Shown here: positions 53,745-62,888 of the stretch, piece after piece | Numbering within the stretch: position 1 is the stretch's first letter | Layout: every line of letters starts with the position of its first letter | From: Acidimicrobiia bacterium | GTDB taxonomy: Bacteria > Actinomycetota > Acidimicrobiia > Acidimicrobiales > Aldehydirespiratoraceae | Assembly: GCA_022828135.1 (NCBI GenBank) | Contig: JAJEJB010000049.1 | Coordinates: 70,504 to 134,503 of the forward strand | Reading direction: 5' to 3' | Length of the DNA: 64,000 nucleotides | Notes under the pieces: generated by a model | What the model was told of the DNA's origin: nothing | What the model saw: the letters and a program-made list of their open reading frames with translations, nothing else | Database searches by the model: none | Made by a program: the position numbers and the translations under genes

Positions 53745-54692
53745 GTGGAACTGCTGCACGATCGGCGCGATCAGCTCCCCCCCATGGTGTCGGTCGCGGC
53801 TGCGATCGGCGTGTTCGACGGGGTGCACCTCGGTCATCAGGAGGTGCTCACCCAGGTTCGGCGCACCGCGGAGCGCCTCGGGGTGGCGTCAGCGGTCGTC
53901 ACGTTCGACACCCACCCGGCGTACGTGGTGCGTCCGGAGAACGCGCCGAAGCTGCTGACGACCCTCGAACAGAAGCTGGAGCTGCTGGAGGCCCAGGGAC
54001 TCGACTACGGCTACGTGATCCAGTTCGACGAGGCCCGGGCCGGCACCAGGCCCGAGGAGTTCGTCGAGCAGGTCTTCCTCGACGCTCTCCACGCCCGGGC
54101 TGTGGTGGTGGGGGAGGACTTCCATTTCGGCAAGGGCCGCACCGGCAACGTCGCCGAGCTCGAGCGTCTGGGCCGGGAGTGGGACTTCGAGGTGGTCCCC
54201 CTGAAGCTCATCCGGCACCGCGAGGGCGCCCGCGAGCCGGTGTCGTCCACAACGGTGCGCCGGGCCCTCGCCGGAGGCGACGTGGCCCGGGCCGCGAGGA
54301 TGCTGGGTCGCTACTACGAGGTGCGGGGCACGGTCGTCCCCGGCGACCGGCGGGGGGTCACGGTCGGGTTTCCCACTGCCAACGTGCCCGTCCCGAAGTT
54401 CATGGCTTGGCCGGCCGACGCGGTGTACGCGGGCTGGTGCACGCTGCCCGACGGCCAGCGCAGGGGATGCGCCATCAACATCGGCCGCCGTCCGACCTTC
54501 TACGAGCACGCCGAGAAGTCGCTGCTGGAGGTCCACGTCATCGACTTCGACGGGGATCTGTACGGATCCGAAGTGCGGGTGGAGTTCGTCGACTTCCTCA
54601 GGAGCGAGCGCAAGTTCGAGGGTTTGGAGCAGCTCTCCGAGCAGCTCGCCGTCGACGTAGCCGACGCCCGCCAGCGACTCGGACTCGCCTGA
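53745..54692 (+). CDS. ribF: Bifunctional riboflavin kinase/FMN adenylyltransferase
   Basis: 315-aa enzyme making FMN and FAD. The N-terminal nucleotidyltransferase has AAIGVFDGVHLGHQEVL and FHFGKGRTGNVAEL with TTVRRALAGGDV; the C-terminal kinase starts at VVPGDRRGVTVGFPTANV. GTG 53745 has GGAGG seven bases upstream. Its 3' end faces pepN 12 bases away. Confidence 0.94.
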   Translation: MELLHDRRDQLPPMVSVAAAIGVFDGVHLGHQEVLTQVRRTAERLGVASAVVTFDTHPAYVVRPENAPKLLTTLEQKLELLEAQGLDYGYVIQFDEARAGTRPEEFVEQVFLDALHARAVVVGEDFHFGKGRTGNVAELERLGREWDFEVVPLKLIRHREGAREPVSSTTVRRALAGGDVARAARMLGRYYEVRGTVVPGDRRGVTVGFPTANVPVPKFMAWPADAVYAGWCTLPDGQRRGCAINIGRRPTFYEHAEKSLLEVHVIDFDGDLYGSEVRVEFVDFLRSERKFEGLEQLSEQLAVDVADARQRLGLA

Positions 54693-54704
54693 GCCCGAAC
54701 CCGC

Positions 54705-57245
54705 TCAGCTGCCCAGAATGGCGGCGGCCAGGCGGTCGGACTCGCGTTCGCGCATGGCGACGTTGATGTCGAGGCGCTCCAGGTGCTGGGCGACCTGCTT
54801 GGCTCCCTGGGGCAGGGGGTGCTCGGCCAGGAAGGCGTGCACCCGGGCGGCCAACTCCGCCCCGTCCAGCGCAGTCACACCCTCCAGCATCCGGGCCACC
54901 GAGTAGTTGGTCGGGAAGATGCCGAGGAGACGGTCCCAGTTTCCCGACAGGAAGTCCCACGCCGCGGATCCGCAGACGCGGTTGAGCAGAGCCCGGCGGA
55001 CCAGGTAGGGACCGTCCTGGGTGCGGACCGAGCCGTCGAGGGTGCCCTCGAGGATGGTGCGGACCAGCTCCGGGTCGCCGAAGTCGGCCAGAGCGGCCAG
55101 ATGGCGCTGCTCGGTCTGGGGATCCGACGCCGTCGCGAAGCGCCTGCGGACCCAAGCGAAGTCCTCGGCGTCTCCGTGAGCCGCCACCACGCTCAGCGCG
55201 GCTGCCGCGAGCGTGGGGTCAGGGTCGTCGAGCCTCTGCCGGCACGCCTCGATGGTGGCGGTGTGATCGGCGACCGCCCCCCGCAGCCGGAGGAGGGTGG
55301 CCCGCAGCTCACCGGTTCGCTCGTCCTCGCCGTCTGCGGGAGGGTCGAGCCCGAGATCGGCGGCGGCCGCGTCGGAGGCGGCTACCACGAGATCGCAGAA
55401 GCGTCGGGCCGCGTCGGCGTCCACCAGCCTGCGGAGGTGGGCCAGGCTGCCAGCGATGGCCTGCCACACGGTGAGGTCGCGCTCGTCGACGAAGCCTCGC
55501 AGCACCAAGTCGAGGTACGCCGGCGCGTCTAGCCCGCCGGCCAGTGTCGCGGCCCAGGCGTCGTCGACCAGGCCGTGGCGTTCCCCGGCGTCGCGGTCGC
55601 CGGGGCCTGCCGACGCGACGGCCGCGAGCGCCTCGGGGCCGGGGTCGTCGCGGTAGAAGCCCGAAGCGCCGCTGTTGACCGTCACCGGGTCGCCTGCTAC
55701 TCCGGTGAGGGTCCGCGGCGATCCCTCCAGCAGGAACCGCAGCTCGTCCCGGTCGCCTTCGGGCGGCCGGATCCGCAGCCGCAGCGGGACCACCCAACTG
55801 CGCTCGTCGGCTCGCTCGGGGTCGAGCGTGAAGTGGCGCTGGGAGACTCGGAGGCCGTGGTCACCGGAGGTGGCGGTCACCGCCGGATACCCGCCCTGGT
55901 GTATCCAGCCGCCCATGATCTGCCCCACGGGCTCGCCGGACGCGTCGGCCAACGAGTTCCACAGGTCCTCGGTGACCGTGTTGGCGTAGGCGTGCCGCCG
56001 CAGGTAGAGGCGCACGCCGGCCCGGAACGTCTCGGCGCCGAGGTACTGCTCCAGCATGCGGACCAGGGCCGCCCCCTTCTCGTAGGTGATCACGTCGAAC
56101 ATGTCCTCGGCCTCGGCGGGGGAGTGGACCGGGTACTCCACCGACCTCGTGCTGCCGAGGGCGTCGGTGGACAGGGCCGAGGCTCGGCTGCGGCAGAACG
56201 TCGACCAGACCTGCCAGTCGGGCCGGTAGGCGTCGGTGCACGCCGTCTCCATGAACGTGGCGAAGGCCTCGTTCAGCCAGATGCCTTCCCACCAGGCCAT
56301 GGTCACGAGATCTCCGAACCACATGTGGGCCAGCTCGTGGTTGATGACCTCGGCCACCCGTTGAAGCTCCGGTTGGCTGGCCGCGCCGGGATCCACCAGC
56401 AGCAGCACCTCCCGGAAGGTCACGCAGCCGAGGTTCTCCATGGCGCCGAACGCGAAGTCGGGGATGGCCACCAGGTCGAGCTTGTCCGAGGGGTAGGGCA
56501 GGCCGTAGTAGTCGGAGAACCACTCCAGGGCGTGGGCCGCGACATCCAGCGCGAAGGCGGTCTGGTCGCCGCGGCCGGGCCGGTGGACCACCCGCACGGG
56601 CACCCCGCCGCAGTCGATCGCCTCCGTGACCTCCAGCGGACCCACCACGAAGGCCACCAGGTAGGTGGACATCGGCATGGTGGTGGCGAAGCTGACCCGC
56701 ACCCGGCCGTCCTCCATCCGCTCGCGGCCGGTCTCGGCCGTGTTGGACACCGCCAGCAGGCCGTCGTCCACTATCAGAATCGTCGCGAAGGTGGCCTTGA
56801 GTGCCGGTTCGTCGAAGCAGGGAAAGGCCCGGCGGGCGTCCGTGGACTCGAACTGTGTGGTGGCGATGGTGTGGGACGCGCCGCCGTCGTCGGTGTAGGT
56901 GGAGCGGTAGAAGCCGTGCAGCTGGTCGTTGAGCACTCCGTCGAAGGAGATGTCCAGCCGGGCCGGGCCCGTCGCTAGTGGCCCGGACCCGTCGCTCGGG
57001 GCCATGGTCAGCCGCTCGGACTCCGCATCGAGCACCGGATCGAGTTCGACCGCCCCGCCGGATTCGGTGACGAGCCGCGCGCCGGTGATGCTCAGTTCCG
57101 CCGCGTTGAGGGTGATCGAGTCCAGCGGCTCGGTGATGTCGACGTCGATCGCCACGCTCCCGGCGAAGGTCGCGTCCTCGAGGTCGGGGGACAGCTCGAT
57201 GGCGTAGTGCCGGGGAACAGCGCCGGCAGGCAGTCTCGGACTCAT
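54705..57245 (-). CDS. pepN: Aminopeptidase N, M1 family
   Basis: 846-aa zinc aminopeptidase. FGAMENLGCVTFRE supplies the substrate-binding glutamate, and HELAHMWFGD (H303, E304, H307) with the later WLNEAFATFME glutamate forms the active site. The C-terminal helical domain begins near residue 520. ATG 57245 is preceded by TACGGT six bases upstream. No signal peptide, so cytoplasmic, for recycling peptides. Confidence 0.94.
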   Translation of the reverse strand: MSPRLPAGAVPRHYAIELSPDLEDATFAGSVAIDVDITEPLDSITLNAAELSITGARLVTESGGAVELDPVLDAESERLTMAPSDGSGPLATGPARLDISFDGVLNDQLHGFYRSTYTDDGGASHTIATTQFESTDARRAFPCFDEPALKATFATILIVDDGLLAVSNTAETGRERMEDGRVRVSFATTMPMSTYLVAFVVGPLEVTEAIDCGGVPVRVVHRPGRGDQTAFALDVAAHALEWFSDYYGLPYPSDKLDLVAIPDFAFGAMENLGCVTFREVLLLVDPGAASQPELQRVAEVINHELAHMWFGDLVTMAWWEGIWLNEAFATFMETACTDAYRPDWQVWSTFCRSRASALSTDALGSTRSVEYPVHSPAEAEDMFDVITYEKGAALVRMLEQYLGAETFRAGVRLYLRRHAYANTVTEDLWNSLADASGEPVGQIMGGWIHQGGYPAVTATSGDHGLRVSQRHFTLDPERADERSWVVPLRLRIRPPEGDRDELRFLLEGSPRTLTGVAGDPVTVNSGASGFYRDDPGPEALAAVASAGPGDRDAGERHGLVDDAWAATLAGGLDAPAYLDLVLRGFVDERDLTVWQAIAGSLAHLRRLVDADAARRFCDLVVAASDAAAADLGLDPPADGEDERTGELRATLLRLRGAVADHTATIEACRQRLDDPDPTLAAAALSVVAAHGDAEDFAWVRRRFATASDPQTEQRHLAALADFGDPELVRTILEGTLDGSVRTQDGPYLVRRALLNRVCGSAAWDFLSGNWDRLLGIFPTNYSVARMLEGVTALDGAELAARVHAFLAEHPLPQGAKQVAQHLERLDINVAMRERESDRLAAAILGS

Positions 57246-57309
57246 GGCCCGACCGTACTAGCGGCCAGGGGATCCAACGATGCTGTCGGCGCCGGCGGTG
57301 TGGGCGTCG

Positions 57310-58764
57310 TCAGCCGTCGATGATCCGGAAGCGCTGGTTCAGGGGCCAGTAGCGGCGGGGGACGAGGTCGTTGCGAACCCGGGCCGCGACCTCGTCGGCC
57401 TCCTCGAGCAGCGAGTCCTCGTCGATGGTCAGCACCCGGCCGTCGTCCACCACCAGCCGGCCGTCCACCAGGACGCTGCGGACGTCGGTTCCCACCGCGT
57501 ACCGCACGATCGAGCCGACCGGGTTGTGGCGCGGCGACAGGCGCGGGTTCTCCCCGTCGATCACCGCGATGTCGGCGGCCTTGCCGACCTCCAGCGAACC
57601 GATCTCCTGGTCCCAGATGAGGGCCTTGGCCCCGTCGATGGTGGCCATCTCGAAGGCGTCCTCGGTGGTGAACCCGATCGGGTCGTACAGGGGGATCCCG
57701 GCCGCCTGGGCCTGCATGAAGAAGGCGATCCTCATCACGGCCAGGATGTCGTTGATGACCGTGTCGCATCCGAGTCCCACCGTCACCCCGGCGGCCCGCA
57801 TGCCGACCACGTCGGTCACGGCCGACACGATGTCGGTGCACACCACCGGCGCGTGCGCCAGCTTGGCTCCCGCTTCCGCCATCAGCCTGATCTCCCGGGC
57901 GGTGGTCAGCATGGCGTGGATGGCCAGGAAGCGCGGCCCGAGCACCCCGATGCGGCTGAGGTGCTCGAGCGGCCGCCGGCCGAACAGCGACACGCACAGC
58001 TCGATCTCCTCGCGGTCGCGGTTGATGTGGGTCATCACCGCGGTGTCGTGGCGCTCGGCCAGGTCCTGAGCCGCCACGAACAGCTCGTCGCTGATCGAGG
58101 GGACGCTGGCCGCGTGTATGTAGGGCCGCACCAGACCGCGGCCTCGCTCCGACCAGCGGGTCAGGAAGTCCTCCAGGTGGGCGATGTTGCCGGCCGTGAT
58201 GGCGGGGTCGTCCTGGTACTCCGACCGGCCGTCGATCTGCTCGTAGTTGCTGGCCAGGCGGGAGGTGCGGTCCCGGTCGCCCACCGCCAGCGCGCAGCGG
58301 ATGCCGGTCTCCAGGGCGGTCTCGCCCACCGCCTCCTCATGCTCGGCGGTGCAGGTGGTGTCGGTGGTGGTGGTTACGCCGGCCCGCAGCAGGTTGGCCA
58401 TGGTCACCCGCGCGCTCGTGCGGATGCCGTCGTCGCCGAGGACGTCCTCAGCCGGTATGTAGACCCGGGTGATGTTGGGGAGGTCCTCCAGCGCCAGGCT
58501 TCGCACCAGCGCTTGGGCCATGTGGTTGTGGGTGTCGATGAGTCCGGGGATCACCAGGTCGCGATGGCCGCCGAGCCGGCGATCTCCCTCGAAGGCCCGT
58601 TCGACCTCCGCCCTGGGGCCGACGGCGACGATCCCCGAGTCGCGGACCGCCACCGCGCCGTCGGTGTACACCCGGCGGTCAGCATCGGCGGTCACCACCG
58701 TGCCGGTGATCACGAAGTCGACGGCCTGCGGCCGGCGGTCCGCACCCGTGTCGGCGTCGGTCAC
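57310..58764 (-). CDS. Amidohydrolase, SAH/adenosine-deaminase-like
   Basis: 484-aa TRZ/ATZ-type amidohydrolase that probably deaminates an adenine-type or other heterocyclic amine. Metal motif IDTHNHMAQALVRS has H79 and H81, further histidines lie in MTHIN and FLAIHAM, and the aspartate in LGCDTVIND. C-terminal strands (VGSIVRYAVGTDVRSVLVDG) close the beta-sandwich. GTG 58764 is chosen over the ATG two codons upstream, because GGAAGG is optimally spaced only for the GTG. Neighbours (a solute-binding lipoprotein and XRE regulator) suggest use of an imported heterocycle. Confidence 0.83.
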   Translation of the reverse strand: MTDADTGADRRPQAVDFVITGTVVTADADRRVYTDGAVAVRDSGIVAVGPRAEVERAFEGDRRLGGHRDLVIPGLIDTHNHMAQALVRSLALEDLPNITRVYIPAEDVLGDDGIRTSARVTMANLLRAGVTTTTDTTCTAEHEEAVGETALETGIRCALAVGDRDRTSRLASNYEQIDGRSEYQDDPAITAGNIAHLEDFLTRWSERGRGLVRPYIHAASVPSISDELFVAAQDLAERHDTAVMTHINRDREEIELCVSLFGRRPLEHLSRIGVLGPRFLAIHAMLTTAREIRLMAEAGAKLAHAPVVCTDIVSAVTDVVGMRAAGVTVGLGCDTVINDILAVMRIAFFMQAQAAGIPLYDPIGFTTEDAFEMATIDGAKALIWDQEIGSLEVGKAADIAVIDGENPRLSPRHNPVGSIVRYAVGTDVRSVLVDGRLVVDDGRVLTIDEDSLLEEADEVAARVRNDLVPRRYWPLNQRFRIIDG

Positions 58765-58823
58765 TTGCATTCCTTCCGTGGCGCGTCCAACTAGGCCTCC
58801 TAGGTGAACATCCTCGCATCGGT

Positions 58824-58853
58824 GAGCCTCCCCCCGCTTGCAGGGGGAGGCTC
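58824..58853 (-). terminator. GC-rich hairpin after the solute-binding protein gene
   Basis: Perfect 11-bp stem GAGCCTCCCCC / GGGGGAGGCTC with an 8-nt loop, 15 bases after the lipoprotein stop on the minus strand and before the amidohydrolase start. No T-run follows, so it is a Rho-dependent-like or processing hairpin at least. Confidence 0.6.
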
Positions 58854-58867
58854 CCGGCTGCCGAGTC

Positions 58868-60130
58868 CTAGAAGCCGATGCTCTCGTCTATGAACTCGTT
58901 GGTGACGAGGTTGTTCGGGTCCATCCGGGAGGGGTCGACGTCGAAGCCGGCGTTGACGATCTTGTCGATCACCTCTTGGATCCGGTCGATCTCCATGTTG
59001 CCGACGGTGTCGTCGGGGCCGTTGCCGATCAGGCCGAGCTCGATCTGGGTGTCGACCGAGAACTGCGCCAGCCCGGGGCTGTACTGCCAGAAGCTGCCGA
59101 TGTCGGCCACGATCTGCACGATGTTCGCGTTGGTGGGGCCGGGATCGGCTGCGAAGTCCAGGATCGCCTGCTGCACGATCGGCACGAACTTGGCGAGGCA
59201 CGGCCTCAGCGCGTCGAGGTCGGCCGGGCGGATCGCCAGGGTCTGGGAGTAGATCGGAAGCCCGGCGTCGTGGATCAGCTCGAAGGCGATCGGCTTGGAC
59301 CACTCCGGGTAGACCTGCTCGTAGCTGTAGGGCGACTCGGACGCGAACCCCTGCTGGGCGATGGCGCCGCCCTCGGCGATGAACCGGGCGGGGCCTCCGT
59401 CATAGGACGGGTCGATCTGATCCGCGGAGAGCACGCCCTCGTTGACGAACACGTCGATGAACGTCCCGCCCGCGAACACGTTGATGGTGACGCCGAGCTC
59501 GCCGAGGTCGGCGACGCCCGTCACGTCGGGATACGTCTCGGGATCCCACTGGATGATCTGCGGGTTCCTCTCCAGTGGGGCGACGACCGACAGCGTCGGG
59601 GTGTCGCCGCCGAGGATCACGGCCTCGTCCATGCTCACATAGGCCAGCGTGATCTCGGGATCGAGCTGCATCTGGGCCGAGCCCGAGGCGAAGCCGATGG
59701 CCGGGCCGCCGGCGCGGATCTCGATGTCGACGCCGGTGTCGACGCCGCCCGCCACCAGCGGGCCGGTGGTGATCATGTTGTCGGTGTCGAGCGTCCAGCC
59801 CTCTCCGACCATCTGGTACATGGCGCCGTGCTCGGACTCCGGGAACCAGTCGGTCTGGATGATGATCGGGCTGGGGCACACGCTCGCGAGGTCGAGTGGG
59901 TCCTCTGCCGGCGCCTCGGGTTCGGCTTCGGGCTCAGGCTCTGGTTCCGGCGCCTCCGCCTCGGGCTCGGCCGGCTCAGGCTCGGGCTCGGGATCCGGGG
60001 CGGGCTCGGCCGCGGCCGGAGCGGTCGTGGGGGCAGCGCTGTCGTCGGTATCGTCATCGCCGCATGCTGCTGCGATCAGACCTAGTACGGCCAGCGCGCA
60101 AAGGGCGCGAGCCCATGGCTTCGTCTTCAT
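58868..60130 (-). CDS. ABC transporter substrate-binding lipoprotein, NMT1/THI5-like
   Basis: 420-aa extracellular lipoprotein. Signal peptide with lipobox LIAAACGD (cysteine near residue 23), then a long Glu/Pro linker and the binding domain (IIIQTDWFPESEHGAMYQMV, typical for thiamine-precursor, nitrate/sulfonate or pyrimidine-type ligands). ATG 60130 has GGAGG seven bases upstream. No permease or ATPase gene of this transporter is adjacent. Divergent from the XRE-cupin regulator with a 9-bp inverted repeat in between. Confidence 0.82.
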   Translation of the reverse strand: MKTKPWARALCALAVLGLIAAACGDDDTDDSAAPTTAPAAAEPAPDPEPEPEPAEPEAEAPEPEPEPEAEPEAPAEDPLDLASVCPSPIIIQTDWFPESEHGAMYQMVGEGWTLDTDNMITTGPLVAGGVDTGVDIEIRAGGPAIGFASGSAQMQLDPEITLAYVSMDEAVILGGDTPTLSVVAPLERNPQIIQWDPETYPDVTGVADLGELGVTINVFAGGTFIDVFVNEGVLSADQIDPSYDGGPARFIAEGGAIAQQGFASESPYSYEQVYPEWSKPIAFELIHDAGLPIYSQTLAIRPADLDALRPCLAKFVPIVQQAILDFAADPGPTNANIVQIVADIGSFWQYSPGLAQFSVDTQIELGLIGNGPDDTVGNMEIDRIQEVIDKIVNAGFDVDPSRMDPNNLVTNEFIDESIGF

Positions 60131-60154
60131 CGTTGTCCTCCAGGTATGGTCTCT

Positions 60155-60196
60155 AATGTTGATATGACCGATAACAGTCTTGATACCATCAACATT
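60155..60196. promoter_or_regulatory. Candidate operator between lipoprotein and XRE-cupin genes
   Basis: AATGTTGAT (60155-60163) and ATCAACATT (60188-60196) are perfect 9-bp inverted arms with a 24-nt spacer that also contains TTGATA and TTGATAC half-sites. The location suits binding by the divergent XRE-cupin regulator. Confidence 0.5.
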
Positions 60197-60240
60197 CTGA
60201 CGGTGCAAGCTGGGCTGAGGTGTGACCCGGGAATGAGCCT

Positions 60241-60879
60241 GTGAACCCCGAGAACCTCGTCGACGGCGCCGCGGCCGCGAGGGCCGACTTGCGGCTCGAT
60301 GACGCGGAGCGGATGCAGCGGCTCGGAGCGAAGATCCGGGTGCTGCGCAAGGAGCGGGGCCTCACTCTCAAAGTGCTTGCCCAGTTGAGCGGCCTGTCGC
60401 ACCCCTTCCTCTCGCAGGTGGAGAGGGGGCAGGCCCGACCGTCCATGAGCTCGTTGCACCAGATCTCCGAGGCGTTGGGCACCAATGCCTCGTGGTTGCT
60501 GGCGGGGTCGGAGAACACCCGGGAGGCGACGGTCGTCCGCGCGTCCGACACGTCCGTGGTGCCGGCCAGCGAACTCGGGGACATGGACGGCGTGCGCCGG
60601 GTGGTTGCCCCGGAGGCCAGCCCGTTCCAGGTCGTGGAGTTCAGCGGCGCCCCCGATTCGTTCCGCGAGTACTGGGTCCACGACGGCTTCGAGACGATCT
60701 ACGTGATCTCCGGTGTCGTGGACGTGGACCTCGACGGGGAGATCTTCCGGCTCGAGCCGAGCGACTCCATCTCCTACGACACCCGCCAGCCGCACCGGCT
60801 GCGAGCGGCCACCGAGGAGACCGTCAAGCTGCTGATGATCGAGGCTTCGCCCGGGTTCACCAACGTCCGGCTCCGTTAG
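60241..60879 (+). CDS. XRE-family regulator with cupin domain
   Basis: 212-aa transcription factor. Helix-turn-helix at about residues 26-80 (KIRVLRKERGLTLKVLAQLSGLSHPFLSQVERG) and a cupin at about 130-205 (EYWVHDGFETIYVISGVVDVDLDGE, HRLRAATEETVKLLMIE), the class that senses small ligands. GTG 60241. It is divergent from the solute-binding lipoprotein and probably controls it or the downstream ABC exporter 56 bases away. Confidence 0.88.
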   Translation: MNPENLVDGAAAARADLRLDDAERMQRLGAKIRVLRKERGLTLKVLAQLSGLSHPFLSQVERGQARPSMSSLHQISEALGTNASWLLAGSENTREATVVRASDTSVVPASELGDMDGVRRVVAPEASPFQVVEFSGAPDSFREYWVHDGFETIYVISGVVDVDLDGEIFRLEPSDSISYDTRQPHRLRAATEETVKLLMIEASPGFTNVRLR

Positions 60880-60921
60880 CGGACTCAGCGTCGGAGGAGC
60901 CGTCTCGCGATGAGGCGAGGT

Positions 60922-60927
60922 TAGCCT
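60922..60927 (+). promoter_or_regulatory. -10 box, leaderless ABC ATPase
   Basis: TAGCCT with eight bases to GTG 60936. Confidence 0.4.
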
Positions 60928-60935
60928 GCCGCTTC

Positions 60936-61982
60936 GTGCCTGAAGCTGTCCTCACCGGGAGTGACGACCCGGCCATCTCCGCTCGCGGCCTGGTCCGGAC
61001 CTTCGGAAGCAACCGGGCAGTGGATGGGGTGGATCTCGGTGTCAACGCCGGGGAGATCTACGGGTTCCTAGGGCCGAACGGAGCGGGCAAGAGCACCACG
61101 GTGCGGATGCTGTGCACCCTGTTGAAGCCCACTGCGGGACAGGCCACGGTGGCCGGCCACGACGTTGTCGACCGCCCCGGCGAGGTTCGCATCCGCATCG
61201 GCGTCGCCCTGCAGGAGGCCGCGCTGGACGAGCGCCAGACCGGCCGGGAGATCCTCGACCTGCAGGCTCGCCTGTACGGGTTGAGCGCGGCGGATCGGGC
61301 CGCTTCCATCGCGAGGGCTGTGGACCTGGCCGACATCGGCGACGCCATGGATGCTCGTGTCAAGACCTACAGCGGCGGCATGAAGCGCCGTCTCGACCTG
61401 GCCGCATCGCTCATTCACGGTCCCGAGGTGCTGTTCCTGGACGAACCCACCACGGGGCTCGACCCGGTGAGCCGGGCGCAGGTCTGGGACGAGGTACGCC
61501 GGCTGAACAGCGAGCTCGGGGTGACCGTGTTCCTCACCACCCAGTATCTCGAGGAGGCCGACGCGCTGGCCGACCGGGTGGCCATCATCGACGGCGGCCG
61601 GATAGTGGAGGAGGGGTCGCCTTCGGAGTTGAAGCGGGCCGTCGGCGCCGACGTGATCGTGGTCAACCTTCCCCCCGATGCCATCGCCGGAGCGGCGACC
61701 GTCGCCGAGACGGTGCCGGTCGTCGATGCCGTCACCCAGGGTCGCCGCGGCATCACCATCGCGACCGCCGACGGTGCGGCCGCCGTCTCCAGCGTGGCCG
61801 TGGCGCTCTCGGGGGCGGGAATCCATCCCCAGTCGCTCACCGTGCGCACCCCGTCGCTCGACGATGTGTTCCTGCTGGCCACCGGATACCGGATGTCGGC
61901 GGTGGACCCGGCCGCCGACGGTGGCGGTGCGGCACCAGGATCGGGCTCTCGGGCCGTGGCTCCAGGGAGCGGCGGGCCGTGA
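60936..61982 (+). CDS. ABC transporter ATPase, DrrA-like
   Basis: 348-aa ATP-binding subunit of an ABC-2 exporter. Walker A GPNGAGKST, signature YSGGMKRRLDLA, Walker B LFLDEPTTGLD, H-loop LTTQYLEEAD. C-terminal 100 residues carry the DrrA-type extension and an Gly/Ser tail. GTG 60936 is supported by TAGCCT. Stop overlaps the permease start (GTGA). Substrate unknown: drug or lipid efflux is typical. Confidence 0.9.
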   Translation: MPEAVLTGSDDPAISARGLVRTFGSNRAVDGVDLGVNAGEIYGFLGPNGAGKSTTVRMLCTLLKPTAGQATVAGHDVVDRPGEVRIRIGVALQEAALDERQTGREILDLQARLYGLSAADRAASIARAVDLADIGDAMDARVKTYSGGMKRRLDLAASLIHGPEVLFLDEPTTGLDPVSRAQVWDEVRRLNSELGVTVFLTTQYLEEADALADRVAIIDGGRIVEEGSPSELKRAVGADVIVVNLPPDAIAGAATVAETVPVVDAVTQGRRGITIATADGAAAVSSVAVALSGAGIHPQSLTVRTPSLDDVFLLATGYRMSAVDPAADGGGAAPGSGSRAVAPGSGGP

Positions 61983-62791
61983 GCACCCAGTCCGGCGCGG
62001 CCGGCGCGGCCGGTGGCGGGATGGTCCGCCCGGTGGGGATCGTCACCGACATCGCCACGGTGGCCCGCCGTTCCGTGCGCAGCCTGCTGCGAGAGCCTGA
62101 AGCCATGGCCCCGGCACTGATCATCCCGACGTTCTTCTTCATCGTCAACATCGGCGCGCTGGAGTCGTTCGTGGAGCGCTCACCGGGCATCGACTACCGG
62201 GCGTTCCAGATACCGGTCGCCATCATCTTCGCGGTCACGGGCATCTCCCGGGCGTCGGTGCTGGTCATCGACATCCAGACCGGCTACCTCGACCGCATGC
62301 TCGTCACGCCGGTGCGGCGCACGACCCTGCTGCTCGGCATGATGGTCGCCGACGTCGTTCTGGCGCTGGCGCTGTCGCTGGTTGTGGTCGCCATGGGCTT
62401 CGTTGCCGGCGTGCGTTTCGAGACCGGGTTGCTCGGGATCCTGCTCTTCCTGGGGTTGGCGGTGGCGTGGAGCCTGGCGTTCACGGGATTCCCGTACACG
62501 GTGGCCCTGCGCACCGGGAACCCCGCCGCGGTCAACTCGTCGTTCCTGATCTTCTTCCCCTTCGCCTTCCTGACCCCCGCGTACCTGCCACGCGAGCTGA
62601 TGACCGGATGGATGCAGACCGTGGCCGCCTGGAACCCGGTCACATACCTGCTCGAGGGCATGCGGTCGCTGCTCTCCGACGGCTGGCAGGCGGCTGCCAT
62701 CGGCAAGGCCTCAGCGGCTATCGGCGGGCTCGCCCTCGTCACCTTCGTGATGGCCTTCCGCTCGCTGGCCCGCCGGGTGGCGACGGGCTAG
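61979..62791 (+). CDS. ABC-2 type permease, DrrB-like
   Basis: 270-aa membrane subunit with about six helices (MAPALIIPTFFFIVNIGALE, VAIIFAVTGISRASVLVIDI, FLGLAVAWSLAFTGFPYTVA, FFPFAFLTPAYLP) and the ABC-2 motif around NPVTYLLEGMRSL. GTG 61979 overlaps the ATPase stop. Together they form a two-gene exporter. Confidence 0.88.
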   Translation: MSTQSGAAGAAGGGMVRPVGIVTDIATVARRSVRSLLREPEAMAPALIIPTFFFIVNIGALESFVERSPGIDYRAFQIPVAIIFAVTGISRASVLVIDIQTGYLDRMLVTPVRRTTLLLGMMVADVVLALALSLVVVAMGFVAGVRFETGLLGILLFLGLAVAWSLAFTGFPYTVALRTGNPAAVNSSFLIFFPFAFLTPAYLPRELMTGWMQTVAAWNPVTYLLEGMRSLLSDGWQAAAIGKASAAIGGLALVTFVMAFRSLARRVATG

Positions 62792-62801
62792 AGGCCCACA
62801 G

Positions 62802-62840
62802 GGCCCGAGCGGCCCGTGAGCGCAGCGAACAAGAGCGGGA
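62802..62840 (+). repeat. Dispersed repeat family A, copy 6
   Basis: 39-bp element identical in its core to the copy at 44452, between the ABC permease and the kinase gene. Confidence 0.75.
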
Positions 62841-62888
62841 AACACAGACCCACAGCGGCCTACTGTCTTGGGCGGATAGGGAGGCTCC

